The translations under genes and the position numbers were made by a program. From NCBI GenBank assembly GCA_002496385.1, contig DAJR01000009.1, positions 25,055-76,925 on the forward strand: a stretch of 51,871 bases of DNA. The letters are read 5' to 3'. This document shows positions 18,148 through 25,673 of the stretch, piece by piece. This DNA is from Methanomassiliicoccales archaeon UBA147 (GTDB lineage: Archaea; Thermoplasmatota; Thermoplasmata; SG8-5). How positions within the stretch are numbered: position 1 is the stretch's first letter; every line of letters begins with the position of its first letter. A model generated the notes under the pieces. That model had not been told where the DNA came from and did not search any database. It was given only the letters and a program-made list of their open reading frames with translations.

Positions 18148-19374
18148 CTAGTACATCCTGGATCCTGGCTCGATTGTCCCGCCCACGACTGTCCCCGCGC
18201 CCACGAAGCAATCCTCGGAGATTATCGTTCCCGGTTCGATGCTGGCATTGACCCCGACCTTCACATTGTCTCCTGTAATGACCCCAAGCTTCCTCAGGCC
18301 GGTATCCACCAGCTTGCCCTTCAGGCTCACCCGGATGTCCCTGCCGTCGAGCCGGAGGTTGGCCACCTTTGTGCCCGACCCGAGGTTAGTGTCCCTGCCC
18401 AGCACGCTGTCACCGACGTAATTGTGATGGGGGGCTTTGGCTCCGTCCATCAGGATGGAGTTCTTCACCTCTGTGGCATTCCCGACCTTGCACCCGTTGC
18501 CTATGAATGTCGATGGCCGGATGTAGCAGTTCGGCCCTATCTCGGTGTCCTGGCCTATGATGACAGGCCCGACGATGTAGGCCCCGTTCAGGATGCGGCT
18601 GCCCTTGCCGAGGACCAGGGAGCCCTCGACAGTCGCATTGGGCTGTATGTCGCCTTCCGTTTTCGATTTGAGGCCTTCCATCAGCAGCCTGTTCGCCCTC
18701 AGGAGGTCCCAGGGGCGGCCGACATCGACCCACTCACCCTCGAACTTTTGGCAGAGGACGTCCACTTGGGCGGCCATCATGGTGAGGGTGTCTGTTATCT
18801 CGTACTCGCCGCGTATGGATTTCTCTGTCTTATCTATCCATGGGAACACATCGGGATTGAAGGCGTAGATTCCTGTGTTGGCCATGTTGCCGGGCGGGTT
18901 CTTCGATTTCTCCACCATCCTGCGCAGTTTCCCGTTCTTCTGGTCGAGGATGCCGAACTCCGAGGGATTGTCCACCCCGATGCCGGTGACGACGGTCGAT
19001 CCGTTCTTCCTGAAATTCGCCAGCACCCCGGATATGGTGGGTTTGGTGATTATCACATCGCCGTTGATGCAGAGGAAAGGTTCGTCAAGCACGAGCCTGG
19101 CAGTCCCTATCGCATTTGCAGTGCCGAGAGGTTTCCTCTGGACAACATACGACAACTCCAGGCCAAGATGGGAACCGTCCCCGAGCTCCTGGTCGATGTA
19201 CCGCCTTCCCGGATTCACAAGGATGGTGATGTCCTTCAGCTTGCAGGACTTCAGGGTCTCGAGCATGTGCTGGATGAGCGGCTTTCCCGCCACCGGCAGA
19301 AGCGATTTCGGCATGTTCGCGGTCAATGGCCTCATGCGGGTCCCGTCGCCGGCCGCCAGTATGAACACTTTCAA
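18148..19374 (-). CDS. GlmU-like sugar-1-phosphate nucleotidyltransferase
   Basis: A 408-residue bifunctional-type enzyme. The N-terminal Rossmann-like domain has FILAAGDGTRMRPLT and PKSLLPVAGKPLI, the nucleotide and sugar phosphate binding signature. It would join NTP and sugar-1-phosphate, as in archaeal UDP-GlcNAc pyrophosphorylases. The C-terminal 150 residues are a left-handed beta-helix (hexapeptide repeats such as IGPNCYIRPSTFIGNGCKVG), usual for a GlcN-1-P acetyltransferase or for oligomerisation. The TTG start at 19374 overlaps the glmM stop (TTGA) and has a GGAGG site seven bases upstream. A longer frame reaching 19497 lacks family similarity. Next to glmM, the natural reading is UDP-GlcNAc synthesis, though dTDP-glucose or GDP-sugar activity cannot be excluded. 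Confidence 0.9.
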   Translation of the reverse strand: MKVFILAAGDGTRMRPLTANMPKSLLPVAGKPLIQHMLETLKSCKLKDITILVNPGRRYIDQELGDGSHLGLELSYVVQRKPLGTANAIGTARLVLDEPFLCINGDVIITKPTISGVLANFRKNGSTVVTGIGVDNPSEFGILDQKNGKLRRMVEKSKNPPGNMANTGIYAFNPDVFPWIDKTEKSIRGEYEITDTLTMMAAQVDVLCQKFEGEWVDVGRPWDLLRANRLLMEGLKSKTEGDIQPNATVEGSLVLGKGSRILNGAYIVGPVIIGQDTEIGPNCYIRPSTFIGNGCKVGNATEVKNSILMDGAKAPHHNYVGDSVLGRDTNLGSGTKVANLRLDGRDIRVSLKGKLVDTGLRKLGVITGDNVKVGVNASIEPGTIISEDCFVGAGTVVGGTIEPGSRMY

Positions 19375-20678
19375 CTCAGCGCCTCCTTTCCGATCTTCAT
19401 TGCCGTGTCGAGCAGCTTCTTCGCGCCCGCCTCTGTCTCCGCCTCGACCACTATCTTCAGTTTGGGTTCTGTCCCGGAGGGGCGGAACAGTATCCAACCG
19501 TCGGAGAAAACAGCGCGGAGGCCGTCGAGGTCCGACGTCTCGGACGGTTTCTGGGAGAGCAGGGCTTTGGCGACCGCGACCATGGTCTTATTGCTCCTTT
19601 CTGTCGGCATGTCCAGCCGCTTCCTGATCGTTATGAATTTGGGTATCTCGGCCAACCTTTCGGAGAGAGGTCTTTCTGCCGCGATCTGGACCAGCCTTGC
19701 AGCGGCGTAGATACCGTCCGGGCAGTATGATATCTTGGGAAACACCCAGGTCCCGGATGGCTCCCCCCCGAAATCTGCGCCGGCCTCCTTTATCTTTTCC
19801 GAGACATAGACATCGCCGACGCGGCATCTTATCACATGCACCTTTCCGACATGCCTGTCCACCGACATGCTGGCATTGACCGGGACGACCACTTTGGACT
19901 TCCCTTCCAGCTTGCATAGGAGGGGGAGGAGGGCATCACCGCCCGCGAAGTTCCCCTTCTCGTCGACCGCCACTGCCCTGTCTCCGTCGCCGTCATGGGC
20001 TATCCCGATGTCGGCCTGCGATTCGACCACGCACTTGGCCAGAAGTTTCGTGTTCTCCTCGTTCGGCTCTGAGCCCCGGCCGGGGAATGAGCCGTCAGGC
20101 TGTGCGTTGAGCGTGATGACCTCGCATCCGAGCTGGCGGAGAAGGTACGGGGTGATGGTGGAGGCGGCGCCGTTCCCGCAGTCCACGACGACCTTGGCCT
20201 TGAGCTTCCCTATCTCGCCCGAGATTCTCTGGATGTGCCGGTCCACGGCCCAGTCAATTGACCGGAGGTCGCCGACAGAGTCCCAGGCGGCCTGCGGTAT
20301 CTTCTCGCCCAGCACCAGGGCTTCGATTGCTTCCATCTGCCCGCTGCCGAACGACGAGCCGTCCGGGTTCCAGAATTTGATGCCGTTGTCCTGGGGGGGA
20401 TTGTGCGAAGCTGTGATCATTATGCCGGCCTTGAACTCCCTGGCGGCATTTGCCAGCGTGGGCGTCGATACCATTCCAGCGGAATGCGCGTCGCATCCTG
20501 CCGAGAGCAAGCCTGAGAAAAGTGCATTGGCAAGGAGCGGGCTCGTTGTCCGGGTGTCCCAACCCACAACGACAGAGTCATACCGGGAGCCGACGGCCTG
20601 GCCCACCCGGCTCACGAATTCCGGAGTGATAAGCTCGTTGAAGCGGCCGCGTATTCCCGATGAGCCAAACAATTTCAT
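19371..20678 (-). CDS. glmM: Phosphoglucosamine mutase / phosphohexomutase
   Basis: A 435-residue alpha-D-phosphohexomutase that moves phosphate between C6 and C1 of a hexose or glucosamine. All four family motifs are present: catalytic serine in TASHNPPQDNG, metal loop DGDGDRAVAVD, sugar loop GGEPSGTWVFP and phosphate loop FRPSGTEPKLKI. The N-terminus (KLFGSSGIRGRFN) matches the archaeal GlmM group. It is coupled to the GlmU-like gene downstream by a four-base overlap, so the pair likely makes activated amino sugar for envelope glycans or protein glycosylation. A TATA box at about 20698-20707 suits a leaderless mRNA starting at its ATG. Confidence 0.92.
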   Translation of the reverse strand: MKLFGSSGIRGRFNELITPEFVSRVGQAVGSRYDSVVVGWDTRTTSPLLANALFSGLLSAGCDAHSAGMVSTPTLANAAREFKAGIMITASHNPPQDNGIKFWNPDGSSFGSGQMEAIEALVLGEKIPQAAWDSVGDLRSIDWAVDRHIQRISGEIGKLKAKVVVDCGNGAASTITPYLLRQLGCEVITLNAQPDGSFPGRGSEPNEENTKLLAKCVVESQADIGIAHDGDGDRAVAVDEKGNFAGGDALLPLLCKLEGKSKVVVPVNASMSVDRHVGKVHVIRCRVGDVYVSEKIKEAGADFGGEPSGTWVFPKISYCPDGIYAAARLVQIAAERPLSERLAEIPKFITIRKRLDMPTERSNKTMVAVAKALLSQKPSETSDLDGLRAVFSDGWILFRPSGTEPKLKIVVEAETEAGAKKLLDTAMKIGKEALS

Positions 20679-20697
20679 GCTACTGCCATGACTAGCG

Positions 20698-20707
20698 GTT
20701 TTAATAC
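20698..20707 (-). promoter_or_regulatory. glmM TATA box, leaderless promoter
   Basis: The minus strand reads GTATTAAAAC here, centred about 26 bases before the glmM ATG at 20678. This spacing predicts a transcript that starts at the start codon. The box overlaps the stop codon of the upstream DUF531 gene. Confidence 0.5.
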
Positions 20708-22242
20708 CTTTTCGGTATGCTCAGCATGCCCAACTGCTGAGCTATGATGCCCATGGCCGTCGATGTTTCGAGGGGGACGTTGGCGCCTGTCAGCTCGGCA
20801 TGGTGCCCGGCGGCGTCCATCAGTGATTTCGGGAGGCCCTTGCGGCCAAGCCCCATCAATACCAGCAGCCTCTTCTTCGGGTGCTTTGCAGCAGCCTTGG
20901 CGGCATCTCCGAGGGAGACGGATTTCCCCTGCGCCGGGTGAGAGGTCGTCGCCACCACCAGACCGGCAGGTTCCAGTTCCCGGGAATTCCCGAAAAGCAT
21001 GACCCGCCCCTCTTCGTGAAGCTCTTTCAGGTACTGCCCGCCCTTGCCCACATTCGTGTCGGCAAGAACCTTCTTAACAATGACACCCAGGTCTGTCTCT
21101 GGGAAATCCAGCAGGCCGAGGTCAAGGCCGTACGCGACGCACAGCGGGGCCGCCCTCGCGACCATCCGCAGATGCACCGGGCCGAGCCCGCCTTCGTGAG
21201 TGTCGCACAGGACCAGCATGTGCCTGGGCTTTCCAGCGCGGGGTTTCGCAGGCGCGGCGGAGGCCGGGGTTTCTTTCCCGGTTTTTGCTGTCTTCCCGAG
21301 CCTGGAAAAAATCCCGTCGGCCATCTCGTCCTCGCCAAGCCGCTTGAGGCCGGCAGCCAGATTCCGCAGGGTGCCTTCAGCGCCTTCCGAGGAGCCGATG
21401 CATTCCACGCCCGCGCGGAACCATTCGAGGGCCATCTCCCTGTGCCCGGCTTTGTGGGCGCCGCCGGCCAGCGTCGCAAGGAGAGCCGCTGTCTCGGCAG
21501 GGGAATCCAGGCTCATGGCAGCGGCAGCGACTGTTTCGAGGCTCTGAAGGTCGGAGGATTGGCTGGCAAGGTATCTCAGGCCGTCGATCCTTTCAGGGCC
21601 TTTGAGTTTGAGGGCTGTGTCGATGGCCTCCCGAAGGATGCCAATGTCGTCAGACCCTTTTTTCGCAAGCTGCGTGTGCAGGTATCCGGCCAGCTTGACC
21701 CGGACAACAGATGGGGGAATGCCAGCCAGAACAGCCATTATTTCCTTCCCGGCGGTGTCACAGTTCTCGACCCAGTATTTGACGACCGGCTTGCAGGACT
21801 CTGTCTCATGGCCTTCATTTGCCAACCCGAGGCGCAGAAGCCCGGAGGCATGCCCGCACCCGAGATGGGCAGCGCAACCGGATATCACGCCGGCAAGTGC
21901 TTGCCCGTCAGTGAACTTGCCTATCTTCCCGAAAACCGAACCCATCAGGCTTGAGCTGAAAGACGCGCCCTTGCCCTTCCTGCATATCTCGGCCAGCAGC
22001 TCGGCCTTCCTCCAGGGCCTGGATTCCCTGTCGGCCAATGAGAGGGAGTCCTCCATCAGCTTACTGGCTTCTGGGGGCGTCAGTCGCGAATCGAGCGATA
22101 TTGAGATGAGGGCGAGAGAAGCATAATACGGATCCGGCAATGCTCTGGCGGCCCTTGCCAGTTCGGCGGGTGCTCGGCCGCTGCCTGACTTGGACTCCTT
22201 GACCAGCGCCCTGTATGCGGAGGGCGCGTGATTCTTGGGCAT
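20701..22242 (-). CDS. Helical-repeat protein with C-terminal DUF531 domain
   Basis: A 513-residue protein. The first ~330 residues are alanine- and leucine-rich helix pairs (for example AELARAARALPDPYYASLAL, GGAHKAGHREMALEWFRAG), consistent with TPR- or HEAT-like repeats. The last ~150 residues (LVLCDTHEGGLGPVHLRMVA, APLCVAYGLDLGLLDFPETD, LLVLMGLGRKGLPKSLMDAA) resemble archaeal DUF531 proteins, which have been linked to the SPOUT methyltransferase fold. RNA methylation or binding is therefore possible but inferred. The ATG at 22242 (MPKNHAPSAYRA) is chosen over an upstream extension because a TATA box lies 26 bases before it. Confidence 0.75.
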   Translation of the reverse strand: MPKNHAPSAYRALVKESKSGSGRAPAELARAARALPDPYYASLALISISLDSRLTPPEASKLMEDSLSLADRESRPWRKAELLAEICRKGKGASFSSSLMGSVFGKIGKFTDGQALAGVISGCAAHLGCGHASGLLRLGLANEGHETESCKPVVKYWVENCDTAGKEIMAVLAGIPPSVVRVKLAGYLHTQLAKKGSDDIGILREAIDTALKLKGPERIDGLRYLASQSSDLQSLETVAAAAMSLDSPAETAALLATLAGGAHKAGHREMALEWFRAGVECIGSSEGAEGTLRNLAAGLKRLGEDEMADGIFSRLGKTAKTGKETPASAAPAKPRAGKPRHMLVLCDTHEGGLGPVHLRMVARAAPLCVAYGLDLGLLDFPETDLGVIVKKVLADTNVGKGGQYLKELHEEGRVMLFGNSRELEPAGLVVATTSHPAQGKSVSLGDAAKAAAKHPKKRLLVLMGLGRKGLPKSLMDAAGHHAELTGANVPLETSTAMGIIAQQLGMLSIPKRY

Positions 22243-22264
22243 GGCTGGATGAAGGATGGAGGGC

Positions 22265-22273
22265 GTATATATG
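22265..22273 (-). promoter_or_regulatory. TATA box of the DUF531 gene
   Basis: The minus strand reads CATATATAC, centred 26-27 bases upstream of the ATG at 22242. This indicates a leaderless transcript and supports the shorter start. Confidence 0.55.
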
Positions 22274-22363
22274 TTTTTACGGCTATGGTTGGCGGGATGC
22301 CCGTGCTCCCACAAAAGGATGAAAATAATCGTTCCTCTGTGCAAGAGCAGGGTGTTTGGGGGC

Positions 22364-22439
22364 ACCGAGCTGATGCTGACAAAAGTTTATATCTGATATC
22401 TTATTGGCCGCATCAGAAAACATGGGCCTATAGATCAGC
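22364..22439 (+). repeat. Upstream copy of the tRNA-Ala promoter and 5' end
   Basis: This 76-bp segment matches 22558-22633 with two mismatches. It contains the same TATA box (TTTATAT, 22386-22392) and the first 16 bases of the tRNA-Ala gene (22424-22439), then diverges at the D-loop. It looks like a partial duplication of the tRNA gene start. A further nine-base tRNA start fragment (GGGCCTATA) sits at 22550-22558. Confidence 0.9.
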
Positions 22440-22557
22440 CAGTGTTTTTGTTTATAACGCAAAACAGACTTCGATTTTATATACTTTCAATCGCTAGTTT
22501 TGCGATACGGCCTAATTTTCTCAGAAACCAGTTATGATATTCGAAAATTGGGCCTAT

Positions 22558-22633
22558 ACCGAGCTGATGCTGACAAAAGTTTATATCTGATATCTTATTG
22601 GCTGCATCAGAATACATGGGCCTATAGATCAGC
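22558..22633 (+). repeat. Functional copy of the tRNA-Ala promoter segment
   Basis: The second 76-bp copy runs directly into the intact tRNA-Ala gene. The TATA box is TTTATAT at 22580-22586, about 35 bases before the mature tRNA end. Its first 12 bases (22557-22568) are an inverted copy of the tRNA D-arm at 22628-22639, and CTGATGC at 22564-22570 pairs with GCATCAG at 22603-22609. Confidence 0.85.
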
Positions 22634-22724
22634 TCGGTAGATCGCCTGCTTTGCATGGTTTGGGCGAAAATATGCCCGAACCCAAACCAGCAGGAGGCCA
22701 CGGGTTCAAATCCCGTTGGGTCCA
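22618..22724 (+). tRNA. tRNA-Ala(UGC) with 33-nt intron
   Basis: The acceptor GGGCCTA (22618-22624) pairs with TGGGTCC (22717-22723) and includes the G3:U70 wobble that identifies tRNA-Ala. The anticodon stem is CCTGC (22645-22649) with GCAGG (22690-22694), the anticodon TGC is at 22652-22654 and the T-arm is ACGGG-TTCAAAT-CCCGT. An intron occupies 22656-22688, at the canonical 37/38 site. Its ends pair over about nine bases (TGGTTTGGG with CCCAAACCA, the last A being position 38), fitting an archaeal splicing substrate. The discriminator is A at 22724, CCA is not encoded and a T-rich terminator follows. The 3' end doubles as the element's attachment site, and the gene stays complete after integration. 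Confidence 0.96.
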
Positions 22725-22735
22725 TTTTTCTTTCT
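22712..22735 (+). repeat. attL: 24-bp direct repeat at the tRNA-Ala 3' end
   Basis: These 24 bases, from the 3' half of the tRNA T-stem through the T-rich tail, recur without mismatch at 40698-40721. They form the left attachment site. The integrase stop codon lies five bases further in. Confidence 0.92.
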
Positions 22736-22739
22736 CTGG

Positions 22740-23894
22740 CTAATTTTCAATCAGCGAACCTAACTCTTCACCTCCCTGGCTCGCCAAGGGGCGACTGCTC
22801 CAAGCCGCCTCTACCTCTCCATAGGCTTGTGTATCCCTTATTCGAGCATAGTATGTTTCAGTCGTTCTTGTCGTTCTATGGCGCAATATCTTGGAAATAA
22901 CATCAATTGGAACACCCCTATCTCTGAGAAATTGACCTGCACATCTGCGAAGTATTCTGAAATCAAAAGCAATTCCAGATGCCTCTTCTAAATCTCTTCT
23001 TATGTTTCCATAACTTTGTTCCGTGTATTCCTCACCCATTCCCTTTTTAAAATGGAGATTGGGTATAAGTGCAGTGCAGTTCTGGATTCCAAGTTCCTCA
23101 AGGCGTTTCTTTCTCTTTTCAAGATAATCCAAAGTTGGTTTCCTAAGGTGTGGTGCTATGGGTATATGCACCTTTCTCCCCCAAGAACCTTCACCCTTTG
23201 GATGTCTGACAAAGAATGTCCATTTTTTAGTGTCCAGGTCTACAAATTCGGCTCTGCGATGTTCACCAGGTCTCAATCCCGTGTAAACTGCGAACTCTAC
23301 AACGAAAGAGAGAACAGTTCCTTGCCAGCCATCCATCTTTTTTGCACAGTCGATGATATGAGCAACTTCGGATTCGGTCAATACTTCAATTTCACTATCA
23401 TGTTGTGCTCTTGGTAATTCTTTCTCCGATTTCAGAATGGTGGCCGATGCGTTATTGCATGAAACAAGTAAATTTGTTAAATACTGGCAGTATTTGGTTT
23501 GTGTGTTGATGTTCAATGGCTTAGGTCTTGTTTTCAACCAGTAAACATATGCCCTGACATCATCCTTGTTCATTTTGCTTGGATTGGTCGTGCTTACTTT
23601 GCCTTGTTTGTATAGTTCCTGAAAATGTTCATGGATTCGTTTTAGGGTGCGTTCCTCTTGAATAAGTGTCGTTCCTGCTTTCTTATGCTTCCAGCGTTCT
23701 ATATATTTGGATATTGCAGTAAGAAATGGGAAACGACCCATACTCCTTGCGCCTCTTTGTCTTGCGGTGTATTTTTTTCTATGCTCGTATCTATGATGTC
23801 CAGTTGTTTCGGTCCCCGTTGGAGCATTATCGGGGCGAATATCCTGCTCATCGGAGGGGAGAGGTGATAACCTATTATTATCCTTTTTTATCAT
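22740..23894 (-). CDS. Tyrosine recombinase / integrase
   Basis: Catalyses site-specific integration and excision at the tRNA-Ala site. From the ATG at 23894 (GGGGGG ribosome site) it has 384 residues; a GTG one codon upstream is also possible. Numbering from that GTG, an N-terminal SAM-like core-binding domain lies at about 55-160 and the catalytic domain follows with R209 (TGLRPGE), K234 (HPKGEGSWG), R317 (FRILRRCAGQ), H340 (LRHRTTRTTETYY) and nucleophile Y349. In the usual HxxR motif the histidine is replaced by arginine (R314). The gene is unsplit, unlike SSV-type integrases, and ends five bases from attL. Confidence 0.93.
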   Translation of the reverse strand: MIKKDNNRLSPLPSDEQDIRPDNAPTGTETTGHHRYEHRKKYTARQRGARSMGRFPFLTAISKYIERWKHKKAGTTLIQEERTLKRIHEHFQELYKQGKVSTTNPSKMNKDDVRAYVYWLKTRPKPLNINTQTKYCQYLTNLLVSCNNASATILKSEKELPRAQHDSEIEVLTESEVAHIIDCAKKMDGWQGTVLSFVVEFAVYTGLRPGEHRRAEFVDLDTKKWTFFVRHPKGEGSWGRKVHIPIAPHLRKPTLDYLEKRKKRLEELGIQNCTALIPNLHFKKGMGEEYTEQSYGNIRRDLEEASGIAFDFRILRRCAGQFLRDRGVPIDVISKILRHRTTRTTETYYARIRDTQAYGEVEAAWSSRPLASQGGEELGSLIEN

Positions 23895-23999
23895 CACACC
23901 CCCCTGTTTTTGTTCCTTTGTGAAGATGGGAGAAATGGAAGGATGAATAAATGGTGCGTAGCGAAAAAAGAAGAGGTTCTAAATCATCCCAACAAAAAG
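23895..23999. other. Spacer between integrase and serine recombinase
   Basis: About 100 bases upstream of the integrase. On the minus strand a G-rich ribosome site sits just before the integrase start. No convincing TATA box or recombinase crossover site was recognised. Confidence 0.3.
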
Positions 24000-24677
24000 T
24001 CATTCCTCACCACCTATTTCACTTGTCTGTAATTGTTCTGTTACAGAAACGTCATTTTTGGCTAGGGGTGTTTTTAGCCTATTTTCACGCTCAGACATTT
24101 GCAGGGGTATTTGTAACGCCCTTCTCCTTACTGTCTGATAGGAGCACCCCACTTCAGTTGATATGCGTCTCCACCCCCATCCTAGACCCCTTAGGCGATG
24201 AATTTCCTCTGTATCGACCTTGATGCAGGGTCTCCCTAATTCAATCCCTTTCTCCTTGAGAGCCTGAAGTCTTTGTTTTGTTGCTTCAGAAATCATGATT
24301 CTCTCAAATTCAGCGAATGCGGCTACAACCCCATACATTCCTTTTCCCATTGGAGTTGTCGTGTCGAGATTATCCATAATAGAAATAAAATCTATACCCA
24401 TAACATTGAAGAACTGTAAATTGGTCATTAAATGCATGAGCGATCTTGAAAACCTATCGAATTTGTAAACTAATACTATCTCAAATTTCCTTTTCTTTGC
24501 ATCATCCAATAACATATTTAATGCTGGTCGCTTTTCCTTTGAACCCGAAATACCTCTATCCACATATTCTTTGTATATCTGCCAACCTCGCTCTTTCGCA
24601 TATTTTCGTAAAGATTCCAATTGTGGCTCAACATCTTGGTCAGTAGTCGATACTCTGGCATAAATTGCGACCTTCAA
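24000..24677 (-). CDS. Small serine recombinase (resolvase/invertase family)
   Basis: A 225-residue recombinase. The catalytic serine is S10 in YARVSTTDQ, and the active-site arginines appear in VYKFDRFSRSLMHL. The region MGKGMYGVVAAFAEFERIMI is the typical dimer-interface helix E. A C-terminal helix-turn-helix is visible at RLRGLGWGWRRISTEVGCSY, as in Hin/Pin/resolvase proteins. It may invert or resolve DNA within the element, or it may be a second mobility enzyme. Its ATG overlaps the stop of the upstream winged-helix gene by four bases (24674-24677), so they form one operon. No inverted crossover sites were identified. Confidence 0.93.
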   Translation of the reverse strand: MKVAIYARVSTTDQDVEPQLESLRKYAKERGWQIYKEYVDRGISGSKEKRPALNMLLDDAKKRKFEIVLVYKFDRFSRSLMHLMTNLQFFNVMGIDFISIMDNLDTTTPMGKGMYGVVAAFAEFERIMISEATKQRLQALKEKGIELGRPCIKVDTEEIHRLRGLGWGWRRISTEVGCSYQTVRRRALQIPLQMSERENRLKTPLAKNDVSVTEQLQTSEIGGEE

Positions 24678-25471
24678 CGCTTCACCATCCCTGCCCCAGT
24701 TGTCATACTAAACTCCTTTATCAATGATGAAAAAAGAGTTGTAATTTCACCTATTGATATTTTGTGAATCGAATGAACTTCAACTCTAACCAGGTCTAGT
24801 CGGTTATATATCTTGAACCACGCTGTTTTCAAAAAACTTAATGATATTTCCGAAACCCCTTTCATTTGATATTCCAACACATCCCAGTTGAATCCAAATT
24901 CAACCACTTTCCAATTCCCTGGGAGGATGTTATGGAACCTACCAGAAAGCCATTCACAAAACAACTCAAAATCCACAAATCTAAGTGGTTTATCTCCTGA
25001 CCTGATAAACACCTCAACTAAAATATCATTTGTTTTCTTGGAAGGTGGATGCTCTGTTATTGTGATTATCCTCCCTCTCCACTCTATTGTATCGGTGGCT
25101 GACCTATTCATTCTATGTCTGTGTGACCCCTCTACAATTGACTGTTTTACGTATTGGGGTCTCCATTTTGCCTCACTACTGGCTTCTTGAAGGTAAGGGT
25201 GAGCCTTAGAGATGGGGCAACGATGCTCTAATTTCAATCCATGAAGTGCAATTTCAGCATTAACTATTACATCATTTTTGAATTGAGCATGAGGAAGTGC
25301 GTAATACCCACGTTTGACTATGATAATTTTACCATTTTTAACCATCCTGGATAATTCTTTTCTTACGGTATTGTAATTAGTATGGGAAAACAAGGATATC
25401 TGTTTGGACGATATGTCTTCATCTTGATAAGATAGAACTTTTATAATTCTGTCTTGAACTGTTTCTACCAC
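24674..25471 (-). CDS. Winged-helix protein of unknown function
   Basis: Not recognised as a named family. From GTG 25471 it is 265 residues. The first ~65 residues look like a winged helix: RIIKVLSYQDEDISSKQISL, NYNTVRKELSRMVKNGKII and VKRGYYAL, a layout seen in AbiEi-type and MarR-like DNA binders. The rest is alpha-beta with EWRGRIITITEHPPSKKTND and an aromatic FVDFELFCEWLSGRFHNILP stretch. The GTG is preferred to the TTG at 25495 because a GGGGGT ribosome site sits seven bases before it. Translational coupling with the serine recombinase suggests it regulates or helps target that enzyme. Confidence 0.65.
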   Translation of the reverse strand: MVETVQDRIIKVLSYQDEDISSKQISLFSHTNYNTVRKELSRMVKNGKIIIVKRGYYALPHAQFKNDVIVNAEIALHGLKLEHRCPISKAHPYLQEASSEAKWRPQYVKQSIVEGSHRHRMNRSATDTIEWRGRIITITEHPPSKKTNDILVEVFIRSGDKPLRFVDFELFCEWLSGRFHNILPGNWKVVEFGFNWDVLEYQMKGVSEISLSFLKTAWFKIYNRLDLVRVEVHSIHKISIGEITTLFSSLIKEFSMTTGAGMVKR

Positions 25472-25487
25472 TATTTTACCCCCTGAA

Positions 25488-25518
25488 TGAGGCAATCGAT
25501 TGAGGCAAATTGCGGCAA
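25488..25518. promoter_or_regulatory. Three direct 8-mers upstream of the winged-helix gene
   Basis: TGAGGCAA at 25488-25495, TGAGGCAA at 25501-25508 and TGCGGCAA at 25511-25518 lie just upstream of the GTG at 25471, over its likely transcription start. The spacing (13 and 10 bases) is near a helical turn, so this may be an operator for the downstream product. Confidence 0.5.
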
Positions 25519-25569
25519 TAGCACGTTATTAGTTGTTTCCGAAGCATAAAACTAGATAGCACGGGAGGG

Positions 25570-25658
25570 GATATAAATTCGATTTGTCATATAATAATGT
25601 GTCATATGACATATTATCGTGTGACATATGTCACAGGATACCCTCATCTGTGACATAC
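25570..25658 (+). promoter_or_regulatory. Promoter with palindromic TGTCATATGACA operators
   Basis: A TATA box (GATATAAAT) at about 25570-25578 is followed by four TGTCATA-type sites: a half-site at 25585-25591, a perfect palindrome TGTCATATGACA at 25600-25611, a perfect 14-bp palindrome GTGACATATGTCAC at 25621-25634, and a half-site at 25651-25657. The central palindrome extends to a 24-bp near-perfect dyad at 25594-25617. The sites cover the expected transcription start, so binding should repress the plus-strand gene at 25674, the most likely autoregulator. Confidence 0.75.
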
Positions 25659-25673
25659 CTTTAAGATTTATAA

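Noticed and set aside
18424..19710. 428-codon plus-strand frame
   Set aside because: Antisense to the GlmU-like and glmM genes, both of which have full catalytic motifs.
20881..21954. 357-codon plus-strand frame
   Set aside because: Antisense shadow of the DUF531 gene; it reflects GC-rich codon bias.
22477..22725. 82-codon minus-strand frame beginning MDPTGFEPVAS
   Set aside because: It is the antisense reading of the tRNA-Ala gene and its upstream repeat, a well-known annotation artefact pattern.
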